Counted from the stretch's first letter, positions 9,059 to 18,100 are shown. The stretch is 64,000 bases of DNA from Candidatus Anammoxibacter sp. (GCA_021777055.1 JAIQZO010000067.1:62001-126000), one strand, 5' to 3'. Notes: generated by a model from the letters alone, not told the origin. Translations and numbers: made by a program.

Positions 9059-9218
9059 AGATAAGTGGTTAAAGTTATTTGTTATTTCCAATAGAAGTAA
9101 AGATTGTTAGTAATTCCACCCCATTCTTCATATTAACGCTGAAGCCGTCTTACAGGCGGCTTCATAAGTTTCCTTCGTACACAACTTGTTTTAAGTTTTC
9201 GCGCTAGCACTGCATGTA
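9059..9218. other. Spacer with a 7-bp-stem hairpin
   Basis: GAAGCCG at 9141-9147 pairs with CGGCTTC at 9157-9163. Nothing else is recognised between two oppositely oriented arrays. Confidence 0.5.
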
Positions 9219-9326
9219 TTTCAGGCATTTTCCCCACTTTTAAATTTAGGTACTTTAGGCACTTATCTTTAATGCAGTTTTTAACTGCTTTTAAATTTAG
9301 GCATTTTAGGCATTTTAGGCACTTAT
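9219..9326 (-). repeat. 9-bp repeat array, YTTTAGGCA orientation
   Basis: Degenerate at the left, then two passes through the distal box GCTTTTAAATTTAGG followed by 9-mer units. It reads opposite to the array at 8994. Confidence 0.8.
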
Positions 9327-9331
9327 ATTAT

Positions 9332-9532
9332 TGTCCCTGAAAGGGCCAGATATACCAGCCCAGGGCAACGCCCTGGGATACCAAACACAAAAAAGACCAG
9401 CCCTGTAAGGGCGAAACATATATTTAATGATTAATTTGCAAAATATGTTGCACCCATTCAGGGTGCGATTTGCGGGTTGTCATTGCCCCAGGGCGTTGCC
9501 CTGGGCTAGTATGTTTAACCCCGTTGGGGTAT
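9332..9532 (-). repeat. Multi-palindrome block, copy 1 (reverse orientation)
   Basis: Six palindromes in fixed order: TGTCCCTGAAAGGGCCA, a stem of CCCAGGGC/GCCCTGGG, GCCCTGTAAGGGC, GCACCC..GGGTGC, a second CCCAGGGC stem, and ACCCCGTTGGGGT. The order is the reverse of copies at 10563, 12476 and 18101. Each palindrome could form a hairpin. Confidence 0.85.
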
Positions 9533-9718
9533 ATGAATGAGATTAAGATAATGAATGTAAACTAACAGAATGGAATTCTCTCCACCATTATAGCGTTTTA
9601 GGCCATTTAGGCACTTTACCCGCTTTTAAATTTAGGCATTTTAGGCATTTATCTTTACCCGCTTTTAAATTTAGGCACTTTAGGCATTTATCTCTTAGGC
9701 ATTTATCTTTTATACATT
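9533..9718 (-). repeat. 9-bp array upstream of FimT/GspH-like gene, with conserved lead-in
   Basis: 9533-9594 carries a lead-in (ATGAGATTAAGAT..., ...CACCATTATAGCG) that recurs before pilM at 19776-19850. From about 9597 YTTTAGGCA units alternate with CCGCTTTTAAATTTAGG boxes and end in TTATCTCTTAGGCATTTATC eight bases before the leader of the gene starting at 9726. Confidence 0.85.
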
Positions 9719-9725
9719 TGTAAAT

Positions 9726-10283
9726 ATGTACATTCAAAATGTAAAGTTATCAGCTGGCTTTACGCTTATAGAAATGCTGATAGTCGTATCTCTTATAGGA
9801 ATTATGGCAATGATTGGTTTGCCTGCACTAAATTCGTCACTTGACGATGCACGTCTCCGAGGGGCAGTTGATGAAGTTGCCACGGCCTTAGAATACGCGC
9901 AATTGACGGCCATGACTTCAGGGTTAAAAACGCGGGTGTCGGTCTCGCCGACAATGGATACTATTTATGTAAGACGTTATAAAACACCTGCAGACCTGTT
10001 TACGGGTGGGGATGAACTAACTGAGAGTAGTGTGGAAAGTGAAACCTGGGAGTACATGCAATATCCTCTAAAAAAAGGGGTTGATTATGTCATTGCTTTT
10101 GGGAATGAAGATCGATTTCAGGGTGTTGACATAATTTGGTCAAGCTTCAACATCGTTACCCCCGTCTATTTCTATGCAGATGGAGCGCCTTCTATGGGAG
10201 GATCAGTCACGCTTGCTTTAGGAAACCGCCAGATAGTAGTTGCCCTGGACGCGTTAACTGGGAAGGTTAGTGTTAGTGAGTAG
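9726..10283 (+). CDS. Minor pseudopilin, GspH/FimT-like
   Basis: Prepilin of 185 residues with site SAG|FTLIEMLIVVSLIGIMAMIGLPAL and Glu at +5. The next segment, LRGAVDEVATALEYAQLTAMTSG, is the GspH/FimT helix pattern, followed by a beta-rich domain. Minor pseudopilins of this type form the tip or priming complex of the pilus. No Shine-Dalgarno precedes the ATG; a YTTTAGGCA array ends about 8-28 bases upstream. A TGCCTAAA array follows 6 bases after the stop, so the gene is bracketed by inverted arrays. Confidence 0.88.
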   Translation: MYIQNVKLSAGFTLIEMLIVVSLIGIMAMIGLPALNSSLDDARLRGAVDEVATALEYAQLTAMTSGLKTRVSVSPTMDTIYVRRYKTPADLFTGGDELTESSVESETWEYMQYPLKKGVDYVIAFGNEDRFQGVDIIWSSFNIVTPVYFYADGAPSMGGSVTLALGNRQIVVALDALTGKVSVSE

Positions 10284-10288
10284 AGATA

Positions 10289-10381
10289 AGTGCCTAAAAG
10301 ATAAGTGCCTAAAGTGCCTAAAATGCCTAAAGTGCCTAAAATGATTAAAAGCAGAGAAATAAGTGCCTAAAGTGCCTAAAT
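10289..10381 (+). repeat. 9-bp repeat array after FimT/GspH-like gene
   Basis: Begins with AGATAAGTGCCTAAAAGATA right after the stop codon, then TGCCTAAAR units, the box ATGATTAAAAGC, further units, and the distal box AAATTTAAAAGCGG. Confidence 0.88.
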
Positions 10382-10562
10382 TTAAAAGCGGTTAAAATGC
10401 ATAGAATTATCTTCTAAATGTTTAGGTAACAATAATCCATGGTAGATTGTCAGCTTTTACTTTTCTTGTAACAAAGTGTGTCTTTCGGAAAACAAAGTGC
10501 TGTACTTTTGTAAAAAACCTAAAATTAAAGATTGATAAGGTACTATTTTAAAATTTCTCAAA

Positions 10563-10850
10563 TACCCCAACGGGGTTAAACATACCAGCCCAGGGCAACG
10601 CCCTGGGTCAATGATAACCGTTAAATCGCACCCTGAAGGGGTGCAACATGTTTTACAGATTTATATTTAAATATACTTTTCTGCATATTTAACCATGAAC
10701 ACGGTATGAAACATTATTTTTGATAACTGTATATTTAAAAAACTACCATTTAATCAAATGTATGTTTCGCCCTTACAGGGCTTGTTTTTCGTCTATTTAT
10801 TATCCCAGGGCGTTGCCCTGGGCTGGTATATCTGTCCCTTTCAGGGACAA
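10563..10850 (+). repeat. Multi-palindrome block, copy 2 (forward, longest)
   Basis: Order: ACCCCAACGGGGT, CCCAGGGC/GCCCTGGG stem, GCACCCTGAAGGGGTGC, about 110 bp of AT-rich DNA, GCCCTTACAGGGC, second CCCAGGGC stem, GTCCCTTTCAGGGAC. It ends about 20 bases before the ribosome site of the next gene. 10382-10562 before it shows nothing recognisable. Confidence 0.85.
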
Positions 10851-10883
10851 CAATTAAGAGTGAAATTTGCAAGGAGACACTCT

Positions 10884-11312
10884 ATGCTTTTACAAAAACA
10901 TTCCAGGGCAACAGAAAAGTCAAAAGTACCTTCGGGCTTCACCCTGGTAGAAGTGATGGTTTCCGTGGTCTTGTTAGGGATCATTGCTGCCGGTGTATCG
11001 TATCCATATATGTCTGGTCTTCAGGCCCTTGATATAAAGGAAGATCGGTTGTTGCTTGACAACCACCTGCGCAGCCGGATGGAAATACTTGTAAGCACAG
11101 ATTTTAGTGCTCTCGTCGATGGTTCTGAAGTTGTTTCCATAAACGGGCAGAATTATACCATTACCTGGACGGCTGTGGACATGGACATAAACGGGGATGC
11201 GGTACTGGAGACGAATGTAAAGTTAGTTACAGTATCGGTAACGGAAGAGCCAGGTCGTTCCCTGACTATGGTTCTGGTAGATAACGAAGACAGGGTAGGT
11301 AAGATATCATGA
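10884..11312 (+). CDS. Minor pseudopilin, GspI/PilV-like
   Basis: Prepilin of 142 residues. ATG 10884 is chosen because AAGGAG lies 7 bases upstream; the frame is open further back to 10758, but that extension runs through the palindrome block. Processing site PSG|FTLVEVMVSVVLLGIIAAGVSYPYMSGL, Glu at +5. The short length and the beta strand pattern around TITWTAVDM fit GspI/PilV proteins. The stop overlaps the next start (ATGA, 11309-11312), giving coupled translation with the GspJ-like gene. It has a Shine-Dalgarno and no array directly upstream. Confidence 0.85.
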   Translation: MLLQKHSRATEKSKVPSGFTLVEVMVSVVLLGIIAAGVSYPYMSGLQALDIKEDRLLLDNHLRSRMEILVSTDFSALVDGSEVVSINGQNYTITWTAVDMDINGDAVLETNVKLVTVSVTEEPGRSLTMVLVDNEDRVGKIS

Positions 11313-12190
11313 GAATCGGTAACAAAAAAGGCTTTACACTTGTTGAACTGCTCCTGGTCATAACAATTATGGGGATCATTGTTGGTGCGACAATGCCACT
11401 GCTTTCTACCAGTCTTAAGGCGCATGCCACCGCCTCTGCCCACTCCAGCCTTTCTCACGAAGGGTTGTTGATCATGGACAGGATAACAAGCGGGCTTAGG
11501 AAAACAACGGTTGTTGCGGTTCCTAACGGACACCTGCACTCAAGAGATCTCCTCGCCTTTTCACGTCTGGTCAATAGCGACAATGATTTCTACTTTGCTG
11601 ATCCTCTATTTCCGCGTATTGATGAAGATCCCGGTGATTATTATTCGTTTGGTAGCTATGGAATAGCAGGAATCGATGAAGACGGTGATGGATTGTTTGA
11701 TGAAGGAGATTGGCGGGATGAGGATGAAGATGGTTTATTTGATGAAGATTCACTTAATGGATTGGACGACGATGGGGACGGGACTATAGACGAAGGTGTG
11801 CGTGCTGATTATAACGCAGATATGAAAAATGGTATTTTAGGTATTGATGACGACGGTGATGGAACGGTGGATGAATCTCAAGGTGCTAATCATGATGATG
11901 ATGATGAGGATGGGGCTAAAGATGAGGAAGAGATACTTTTTGTTGTGTATACGTATAATTCTTCAACTAATAGCCTGACTGAAATACATTCTACTACTAA
12001 TGGAATAGGTGGTTCTGCGCCTCAAGTGGTATTGTCGACACGTGTTACTAATTTCATAGCAGAATACATAACTCCAACCTTAACAAAGATTACACTAGAA
12101 CTTACTGGTGACGACGATAAAGTTGTACAATTTGTTGAAAGTGTATATGTCAGAAATGTGCTTCAGAAGACGGGCAAAAGGGTAAGGTGA
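11309..12190 (+). CDS. Minor pseudopilin, GspJ/PilW-like, with acidic calcium-type repeats
   Basis: Prepilin of 293 residues with KKG|FTLVELLLVITIMGIIVGATMPLL, Glu at +5, then HSSLSHEGLLIMDRITSGLRKT, a GspJ-type helix. About residues 118-210 hold a run of acidic units such as DEDGDGLFDEGD, DDDGDGTIDEG and DDDGDGTVDES, which resemble thrombospondin type 3 / EF-hand-like calcium loops. This insertion is not part of ordinary GspJ. The C-terminal beta domain resumes after it. Calcium is known to be needed by several pseudopilins; that these loops bind it is inference. Coupled to the preceding gene and followed by a TGCCTAAA array. Confidence 0.85.
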   Translation: MRIGNKKGFTLVELLLVITIMGIIVGATMPLLSTSLKAHATASAHSSLSHEGLLIMDRITSGLRKTTVVAVPNGHLHSRDLLAFSRLVNSDNDFYFADPLFPRIDEDPGDYYSFGSYGIAGIDEDGDGLFDEGDWRDEDEDGLFDEDSLNGLDDDGDGTIDEGVRADYNADMKNGILGIDDDGDGTVDESQGANHDDDDEDGAKDEEEILFVVYTYNSSTNSLTEIHSTTNGIGGSAPQVVLSTRVTNFIAEYITPTLTKITLELTGDDDKVVQFVESVYVRNVLQKTGKRVR

Positions 12191-12193
12191 GAT

Positions 12194-12298
12194 AAATGCC
12201 TAAAATGCCTAAAGTGCCTAAAATGCCTAAAATGATAAGAGCAAAAAGATAAATACCCAAAGTGCCTAAATTTAAAAGCAGTTTAAGTGCCTAAATTT
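12194..12298 (+). repeat. 9-bp repeat array after GspJ-like gene
   Basis: GATAAATGCC box, 9-mer units, box ATGATAAGAGC, further units, and the distal box AAATTTAAAAGC at its right end. Confidence 0.85.
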
Positions 12299-12475
12299 AC
12301 AGTATAGGAATTTTTATTTTAATTCGTTCTACTGTAAATAGTTGCAAATTATTAATGCTGTAATGATGTATTGTCTACCTAGAAGCCTTATAGTAATAAT
12401 CGCTGTATGTGGATCAAGCTTGAGATAATAAATTTGCAGTTAACTTAAAACAGAAATATCTAAAGATATGTAAAA
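12299..12475. repeat. Dispersed short repeat (ATAGGAATTTTTATTTTAA type)
   Basis: AGTATAGGAATTTTTATTTT followed by AATTCGTT at about 12300 recurs at 29084-29110 and, shorter, at 29276. The rest, up to the palindrome block, is AT-rich and unrecognised, though the AGTTAACTTAAAA stretch near 12436 is shared with 18064. Confidence 0.6.
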
Positions 12476-12674
12476 TACCCCAACGGGGTTAAACATACCA
12501 GCCCAGGGCAGAGCCCTGGGTCAAAGGTAACCATTAATTCGCACCCTGAATGGGTGCAACATATTTTTCAGATTCATAGTCAATGTATGTTACGCCCTTA
12601 CAGGGCTAAATTTCTTATGTATTTTTGTCCCAGGGCGTTGACCTGGGCTGGTATATAAGCCCCTTTCAGGGTCA
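12476..12674 (+). repeat. Multi-palindrome block, copy 3 (forward)
   Basis: Same six palindromes in the same order as copy 2, with a shorter centre. Some are mutated (GAGCCCTGGG, GTTGACCTGGG). Confidence 0.85.
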
Positions 12675-12689
12675 AATAAGAGCAATGTT

Positions 12690-12731
12690 CATAATCTTAA
12701 TCGTTATGGATGAATTATAATTAAGATTATG
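12690..12731. repeat. 12-bp inverted repeat CATAATCTTAAT
   Basis: CATAATCTTAAT at 12690 pairs with ATTAAGATTATG at 12720. Related ATTAAGATTATG sequences occur near 17991, 19785 and 57990. A GCCGTAGGCGCTAA motif follows near 12769. Confidence 0.65.
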
Positions 12732-12794
12732 AATTTAGGTTAAGATTTTAAAAGCTAAAGAATTCGCCGTAGGCGCTAATCTTAAAAGCAGTTA

Positions 12795-12836
12795 AAGTGC
12801 CTAAAATGATAAGAGCAAAAAGATAAATGCCTTAGA
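12795..12836 (+). repeat. Short 9-bp array directly upstream of GGDEF gene
   Basis: One TGCCTAAAATG unit, the box ATGATAAGAGC and GATAAATGCC, in the forward orientation. This is unlike the other upstream arrays, which read in reverse, and here a separate GAGGGAG ribosome site follows. Confidence 0.75.
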
Positions 12837-12847
12837 GGGAGAATTTA

Positions 12848-13954
12848 ATGACAATACCGGGGAATAAAGTAATTGATAATAATATTTCTAAAACATCTAC
12901 TAATGATTTGCCGCATGAAATCAAACTCTGTATGGATAAGATCTCTTTTCATATTTATATTATAAAAGAGTTGCACAAATATATAGTGGATTATTTCTTT
13001 CGCGTAAAAGATGTTGATTCTGATAAAAAGAAGATGCAGGTAAATGAGCTGGCAGTAAAGTTTACCTCGTCTGAAAAACCCACCAGGTTAGAACATTTCT
13101 TTGAACAATATAAAAATATTGTCAGCTCCCATATAAATAATAGTGCAAAGTCTACGAAAGAGAAAGAGTCGGAGTTTAAGGAAATTATCAATGTGCTTAC
13201 TAAAGGTATTTCCTCTATTAATTATGAAAACAGGGAATTTAATACAAAGATTAATAACCATAGTGAAAAGCTGAAAGAGATAAATCGTCTTGATGACATT
13301 GTAAAGATAAAAAAAGAGATCATGCAGGAGATCGAGCAGGTAAACGTCGCGATCAAAGTGAAGGAGGAACAGGATACGAATCTCTTACAGATGTTATCTG
13401 AAAAAGTAGCCGTATTGGATGATGATCTAAAAAAAGCTAAAACAGCTTCAATGACCGATAGTTTAACAGGCGTTTTTAATCGATTGGCCTTTGATAACCA
13501 TATTGACTCATTAATAGAGAAAATGGGCATGAGATTATCAACATTTTCCATAATGATGATCGATATAGATAACTTTAAGAGTGTTAATGATACATATGGC
13601 CATCTTGTGGGCGATCGTGTCATTATTTCCGCTGTGGATGGTTGTAGAAGAAATCTACGCAGAAACGATTTTATGGCCCGTTATGGTGGTGAAGAGTTTG
13701 TAATAGTTTTAGAAGGATCACCACTAAAGATCGCACAAAGAAGAGCAAACGATATATGTAAAACAATATCATCAACACCATTTGTTATTGACAAGAAAAC
13801 GTCAAATGAATCGTTATCATTTACTGTAAGCATTGGTGCTAGCGTATTTAGAAAAGGTGATACGGCGCTTACTGTACTTAACCGTGCAGATAAAGCGCTC
13901 TATATAGCAAAAAATACGGGAAAGAACCGTGCAGTTACGGAAAAAGAACTGTAG
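12848..13954 (+). CDS. Diguanylate cyclase (GGDEF) with coiled-coil N-terminus
   Basis: Protein of 368 residues that makes c-di-GMP from two GTP. The first 200 residues are helical and highly charged, with a coiled coil about 95-200 and no membrane span, so it is cytosolic. The GGDEF domain begins at TDSLTGVFNRLAFD; the active loop is RYGGEEF (280-284), and the I-site RxxD (RRND) stands five residues before it, so product inhibition is expected. The N-terminal half matches no domain I recognise. GAGGGAG precedes the ATG. It is followed by a TGCCTAAA array and sits inside the pilus gene set. Confidence 0.92.
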   Translation: MTIPGNKVIDNNISKTSTNDLPHEIKLCMDKISFHIYIIKELHKYIVDYFFRVKDVDSDKKKMQVNELAVKFTSSEKPTRLEHFFEQYKNIVSSHINNSAKSTKEKESEFKEIINVLTKGISSINYENREFNTKINNHSEKLKEINRLDDIVKIKKEIMQEIEQVNVAIKVKEEQDTNLLQMLSEKVAVLDDDLKKAKTASMTDSLTGVFNRLAFDNHIDSLIEKMGMRLSTFSIMMIDIDNFKSVNDTYGHLVGDRVIISAVDGCRRNLRRNDFMARYGGEEFVIVLEGSPLKIAQRRANDICKTISSTPFVIDKKTSNESLSFTVSIGASVFRKGDTALTVLNRADKALYIAKNTGKNRAVTEKEL

Positions 13955-14067
13955 ATAAATGCCTAAAAGATAAGTGCCTAAAGTGCCTAAAATGCCTAAA
14001 ATGCCTAAAATGATAAGAGCGAAAAGATAAATGCCTAAAATGCCTAAAATGCCTAAAGTGTCTAAAG
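13955..14067 (+). repeat. 9-bp repeat array after GGDEF gene
   Basis: Begins immediately after the stop with GATAAATGCCTAAAAGATAA, then five regular units, ATGATAAGAGC, and more units. Confidence 0.88.
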
Positions 14068-14163
14068 CTATTCATTACTTCCAATGTACAACTCTTTAAA
14101 CACTTAATGCTTAAAGGTTTTCTTTTTAGCGACTATAAGCATTTTAACCGCTTTTAAATTTAG
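14061..14163 (-). repeat. Core spacer between opposed arrays (second copy at 21968)
   Basis: About 100 bp that recur in inverted orientation at 21968-22076. Shared landmarks include TTGTACATTG, TTTAAGC and GCATTTTAACCGCTTTTAAA. In both places the core is flanked by opposed 9-mer arrays. Confidence 0.75.
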
Positions 14164-14289
14164 GCACTTTAGGCATTTATCCTTTAGGCATTTTAATTGC
14201 TTTTAAATTTAGGCACTTTAGGCACTTTAGGCATTTTAGGCACTTTAGGCATTTATCTTTTAGGCACTTTAGGCATTTTAGGCACTTAT
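14159..14289 (-). repeat. 9-bp array upstream of LamG/PilX-like gene
   Basis: Distal box CTTTTAAATTTAGGCA occurs twice, followed by a long run of YTTTAGGCA units and the TTTATCTTTTAGGCACTTTA box. It ends about 20 bases before the ATG at 14310. Confidence 0.88.
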
Positions 14290-14309
14290 TTTGAGATGCA
14301 TTTGTAGAT

Positions 14310-17300
14310 ATGTTGAACTTACAAAAACAAAACTTCAGCTCCTCCGAATTCAGATGCAATATACGGAATCTCAGAAGCGAATCAGGCGTTGCCTACATCG
14401 TAATCCTGTTCATCCTCATTATACTGAGTTTGCTGAGCTTAGCCTTTCTCCAGAAGGTTGGTACTGAGACATCTGCCACTATGAATCGTGGTATAAACAT
14501 GCAGGCCCACTATCTTGCCGAAAGTGCAGCCAACCACGCCTTGTGGAGATTACTGAATGAGCCTTCCTTTCCTGTCTCAGAGACCACGTACTACATGCAT
14601 ACTCTGGGACAAGGACGATACGGCTATAAGGTCCGCAGGCATACTGACACCACCTTTGCCACTATTGCCACAGTGGGCGCCATTGGGGAAAGTGTAGTTA
14701 ATCAGAGTTATGTACTCCATGTGAAGCCGCCATCACTACCGCCGTTTTCAGGTTGCCCGAAGAATCTCCTTTTTGTGGTTGATGATGCACTCAATCTAAC
14801 CAGCACAGAAACCGCGCGAAAGACGTTGATGGAGGGCTGGAATGCAACCGTTACACCGATTTCTGACACGGCATCTTCTTTAGAAATTTTTGATGGTATA
14901 GCGGCGAATGATGTGATTTATATCTCACAGGAGATTACCTCTCTCACAAATGCTTCAAAGTTGAGGGATGCGGAGATCGGTATTGTAAACGAGGAGTATC
15001 AGATTAGTAACGATTTAGGTCTTACTTCAGGAGAAGGATCAGGATTCTTCTCATCCATGGATATTTTAGACAATACGCATTATATTACGTCGGAATTTAG
15101 TTTAGGTGCATTGACCTTATTTGATCCGGCGTACGATATCTATACCGGTGGGGGTATGACGTTAGCACCTGATCTTCTGGTACTTGGCAAATGCAGCAAT
15201 ATTTTAAGCGCTCCGCTGGTGGCCATTGAAACTGGAGGTTCTCTGTGGGACTCTGGAACAGCAGCCGGTCGCCGAGTGCAGGTTCCCTGGGGTGACGACT
15301 TCTCCGCGCTTAACGCAGATGGTCAATCTCTCATGATGCGTGCAATTGAGTGGGCAGCTGGAATGGATGGTGGCTGTGGCGGCAGCTTTCTTGGACCTTT
15401 TGCCCACTGGAAACTGGACGACGAGACCGGACTAACTGCAGTGGACTCCGAGGGCGGTCACGATGGTACCCTTACCAATGGGCCTGCCTGGACGGCCGGC
15501 CAACTGGATGGTGCCCTGGATTTCGATGGCATGAATGATTACGTTGACGTTGGTACTTTTGACGTTTCCGGAAGTGGTCTCACATTGTTGGGCTGGTTCA
15601 ACGCTGAGACCCTCTCGGTCGATGGGAGAATCATCTCAAAGGCCAAGAGTACAAGTGCGGCTGATGCCTGGTGGCAGCTCAGTGTCATATCCTCTCAGTA
15701 CCTTCGCCTGCGCATTAAAGCCGGTGGTACGACCACCACGTTCGCCGATTCCAGTATGAAAGTGACGACGGGGCAATGGTACTTTGCGGCGGCTACTTAT
15801 GATAACACCTCTGGCTCGATGAAACTTTACCTAAATGGGACAGAGGTCGCAAGTGGAACCCATGCTGTTGGAGGGGCAGTGGACGTGGACCCTACCGTGC
15901 CCGTTGCAATTGGGGCGAATGGTTCTGTAGAGCAGCTTTTTGATGGTGTTCTGGACGACGTGCGCATTTACGATCGTGCACTCAGCGGCAGCGAGATTTT
16001 TGATCTCTATGGTGTTGAAAGTGACCTTGTTGTTTTTGCCCACTGGAAGCTGGACGACGAAGTCGGACTAACTGCGGTGGACTCTGAGAGCGGTCACGAT
16101 GGGACCCTTGTCGACGGACCTGCCTGGACGACAGGTCAAGTGGATGGAGCTTTGGACTTCGATGGCGTGGATGACTACGTTAGCGTTGGTGCATTTGACG
16201 TTTCCGGCACGGGTCTTACATTGATGGGCTGGTTCAATGCCGATACCTTCGCCGGCGATGGGAGAATTATCTCAAAGGCGAATGGTACAAGCGCATCTGA
16301 TGCCTGGTGGCAGCTCAGTGTCATATCCTCGCAGTATCTTCGCTTGCGTGTTAAAGCTGGTGGCACAACCACCACATTCGCCGATTCCAGCGTGAATCTG
16401 GCGACGGGTCAATGGTACTTTGCCGTTGCTACCTATGATAACACCTCCGGTATGATGAAACTTTACCTGGATGGCGTGGAGGTCGCGAGTGGAACTCATG
16501 CGGTAGGAGGTCCGGTGGATGTGCATCCTTCAGTACCCGTTGCGATTGGGGCGAATGGTACTGTAGAGCGGTTTTTTGGTGGAGTTCTGGACGATGTGCG
16601 CGTCTACGATCGCCCACTTAGTTCTATCGAGATTACAAATCTCTATGCCAATGGTAGTGACAACGATTCGTACCTGGACCAGTTCAACAGCAGGACATGC
16701 AGTGCTACCGTGGACTACGCAGGGAGCGACGGACTGCTCGACTGGAGCCCATTGAAATGGACCGAGACAGGTGAGTTAAATAACCCTTGTTCGGGGCTTG
16801 TTCAGATAGCCGATGACCCAGCCATTCCAGACCCGGGTAGCTACCGGCTGATGCTCGATGAGCGCAATCGCTCGATTGCTCGTAAGGTGGACCTGAGTGG
16901 CTTTACTTCTGCAACATTGCGTTTTGATTTTCGGCAATATAATTACCCGACCACCAATGAGTCTTTTATCGTCTCGGTCTCTGGAGACGGAGGCAGCAAC
17001 TGGACCGAGCTGGAGAATTTTCACGGCATTGTGAGCCACACAGAGTACCAGGCCGCTGTCTATGACATTTCGCCATACATCGCCTCTAACACGATGATCC
17101 GCTTCGAAACCACAGGCAGCAATACGATCCAGACTGTCTATGTTGACAATGTTCGCATTAATGAAGGCACTGGTGGTGGCGGAGTGGTTTTTGAGAACTT
17201 CAGCGAGACAAAAAACCCAGACGAGGAAACTTTTATCGATATCGCCAAGCCAAGCGGGACGGTAGTAGGCGATCTGCTCATTGCGGCAGTGGTCACGGAT

Positions 17301-17819
17301 GAGGATACCTCTTCTAACATCACACCCCCATCCGGTTGGAACGAGATCAGCCTAGGACAGGAGAGCAGTGCAGTGACCTTTGGTGTATGGTGGAAGCTGG
17401 CGGATGCCGGGGAGCCTAGTACGTACCAGTTTGATTGGACAGGGGACGACCCGTTTCAGTCATATGGATGGATCATGAGATTTACCGGACACGATCCGAG
17501 TGCGCCTATTGCCACTGCCAGCACGGGCTCCGGCAGTAATCGGAATCCGCTTAGTACTAACGTGATCACCGGATCTGACGGTAACCTAATTCTGCGATTG
17601 GGCGGTTTTGATGACGACGATATTACTGTTGGTAACCCTGGTTTGTCGGGTCACACCGCCATTACTATGGAAAGTAGCAGCACAAGTAGTAATCGTGTGT
17701 CCGGAGGGGCTGGATACACTTACCAGATAACCGCGGGCGACACCGGTACCTCAAATTTTAATTTAACAGGTCGGGAAGAATACCGCACGGTTACTATTGC
17801 GATTCGCCCTGAGCTGTAA
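14310..17819 (+). CDS. Giant PilX/GspK-like minor pilin with two LamG domains
   Basis: Protein of 1169 residues. The N-terminus ESGVAYIVILFILIILSLLSLAF is a PilX/GspK-type hydrophobic helix (Gly before it, no Glu at +5, as in GspK), followed by HYLAESAANHALWRLLNE. About 150-355 is an alpha/beta domain of unknown type. Two near-identical LamG / concanavalin-like domains follow (about 364-568 and 576-782), each starting FAHWKLDDE and ending DDVR(I/V)YDR. Then come a beta domain (about 790-945) and a C-terminal beta domain (about 950-1169). The sugar-binding fold at a likely pilus tip suggests an adhesin. Base composition is more GC-rich than its neighbours. No Shine-Dalgarno; an array ends just upstream. 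Confidence 0.85.
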   Translation: MLNLQKQNFSSSEFRCNIRNLRSESGVAYIVILFILIILSLLSLAFLQKVGTETSATMNRGINMQAHYLAESAANHALWRLLNEPSFPVSETTYYMHTLGQGRYGYKVRRHTDTTFATIATVGAIGESVVNQSYVLHVKPPSLPPFSGCPKNLLFVVDDALNLTSTETARKTLMEGWNATVTPISDTASSLEIFDGIAANDVIYISQEITSLTNASKLRDAEIGIVNEEYQISNDLGLTSGEGSGFFSSMDILDNTHYITSEFSLGALTLFDPAYDIYTGGGMTLAPDLLVLGKCSNILSAPLVAIETGGSLWDSGTAAGRRVQVPWGDDFSALNADGQSLMMRAIEWAAGMDGGCGGSFLGPFAHWKLDDETGLTAVDSEGGHDGTLTNGPAWTAGQLDGALDFDGMNDYVDVGTFDVSGSGLTLLGWFNAETLSVDGRIISKAKSTSAADAWWQLSVISSQYLRLRIKAGGTTTTFADSSMKVTTGQWYFAAATYDNTSGSMKLYLNGTEVASGTHAVGGAVDVDPTVPVAIGANGSVEQLFDGVLDDVRIYDRALSGSEIFDLYGVESDLVVFAHWKLDDEVGLTAVDSESGHDGTLVDGPAWTTGQVDGALDFDGVDDYVSVGAFDVSGTGLTLMGWFNADTFAGDGRIISKANGTSASDAWWQLSVISSQYLRLRVKAGGTTTTFADSSVNLATGQWYFAVATYDNTSGMMKLYLDGVEVASGTHAVGGPVDVHPSVPVAIGANGTVERFFGGVLDDVRVYDRPLSSIEITNLYANGSDNDSYLDQFNSRTCSATVDYAGSDGLLDWSPLKWTETGELNNPCSGLVQIADDPAIPDPGSYRLMLDERNRSIARKVDLSGFTSATLRFDFRQYNYPTTNESFIVSVSGDGGSNWTELENFHGIVSHTEYQAAVYDISPYIASNTMIRFETTGSNTIQTVYVDNVRINEGTGGGGVVFENFSETKNPDEETFIDIAKPSGTVVGDLLIAAVVTDEDTSSNITPPSGWNEISLGQESSAVTFGVWWKLADAGEPSTYQFDWTGDDPFQSYGWIMRFTGHDPSAPIATASTGSGSNRNPLSTNVITGSDGNLILRLGGFDDDDITVGNPGLSGHTAITMESSSTSSNRVSGGAGYTYQITAGDTGTSNFNLTGREEYRTVTIAIRPEL
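15398..16650 (+). repeat. Tandem duplication encoding two LamG domains
   Basis: Two copies 636 bp apart (15398-16012 and 16034-16650), strongly alike at DNA level over about 600 bp, all in frame. The high DNA identity implies a recent duplication or ongoing gene conversion. Confidence 0.88.
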
Positions 17820-18100
17820 TGATTTTACTATATAAGTGCCTGAAATGATTAAAAGCAAATAGAATTCCATTAAGTAGTTCTTCTCTTTGTTAGTTTTTTT
17901 TTGAATATTGAACCCCAGAACAAGGAATCGCAGAATTATGAATGGTGCTCATAATTGTACTATTAATCTTAATCTCCATGAGAAGATAATGATTAAGATT
18001 ATGATTTTAAAGGTTCTGAGTTCGACTTAGGAGCTGATTCAATATTAAGGTTATAGATTTACTGTTAACTTAAAATAAACAGGTTTAAAGATATGTATAA
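17820..18100. repeat. Intergenic spacer with worn array and inverted repeats
   Basis: A single AAGTGCCTGAAATGATTAAA unit near 17834 is all that remains of a downstream array here. A worn member of the GAATATCGAACAAGG hairpin family lies near 17911, and TTAATCTTAATC/GATTAAGATTAT form an inverted repeat at 17962-18002. No gene. Confidence 0.65.

Noticed and set aside
10758..10883. N-terminal extension of the GspI-like gene
   Set aside because: The extension translates the palindrome block; AAGGAG before ATG 10884 marks the real start.
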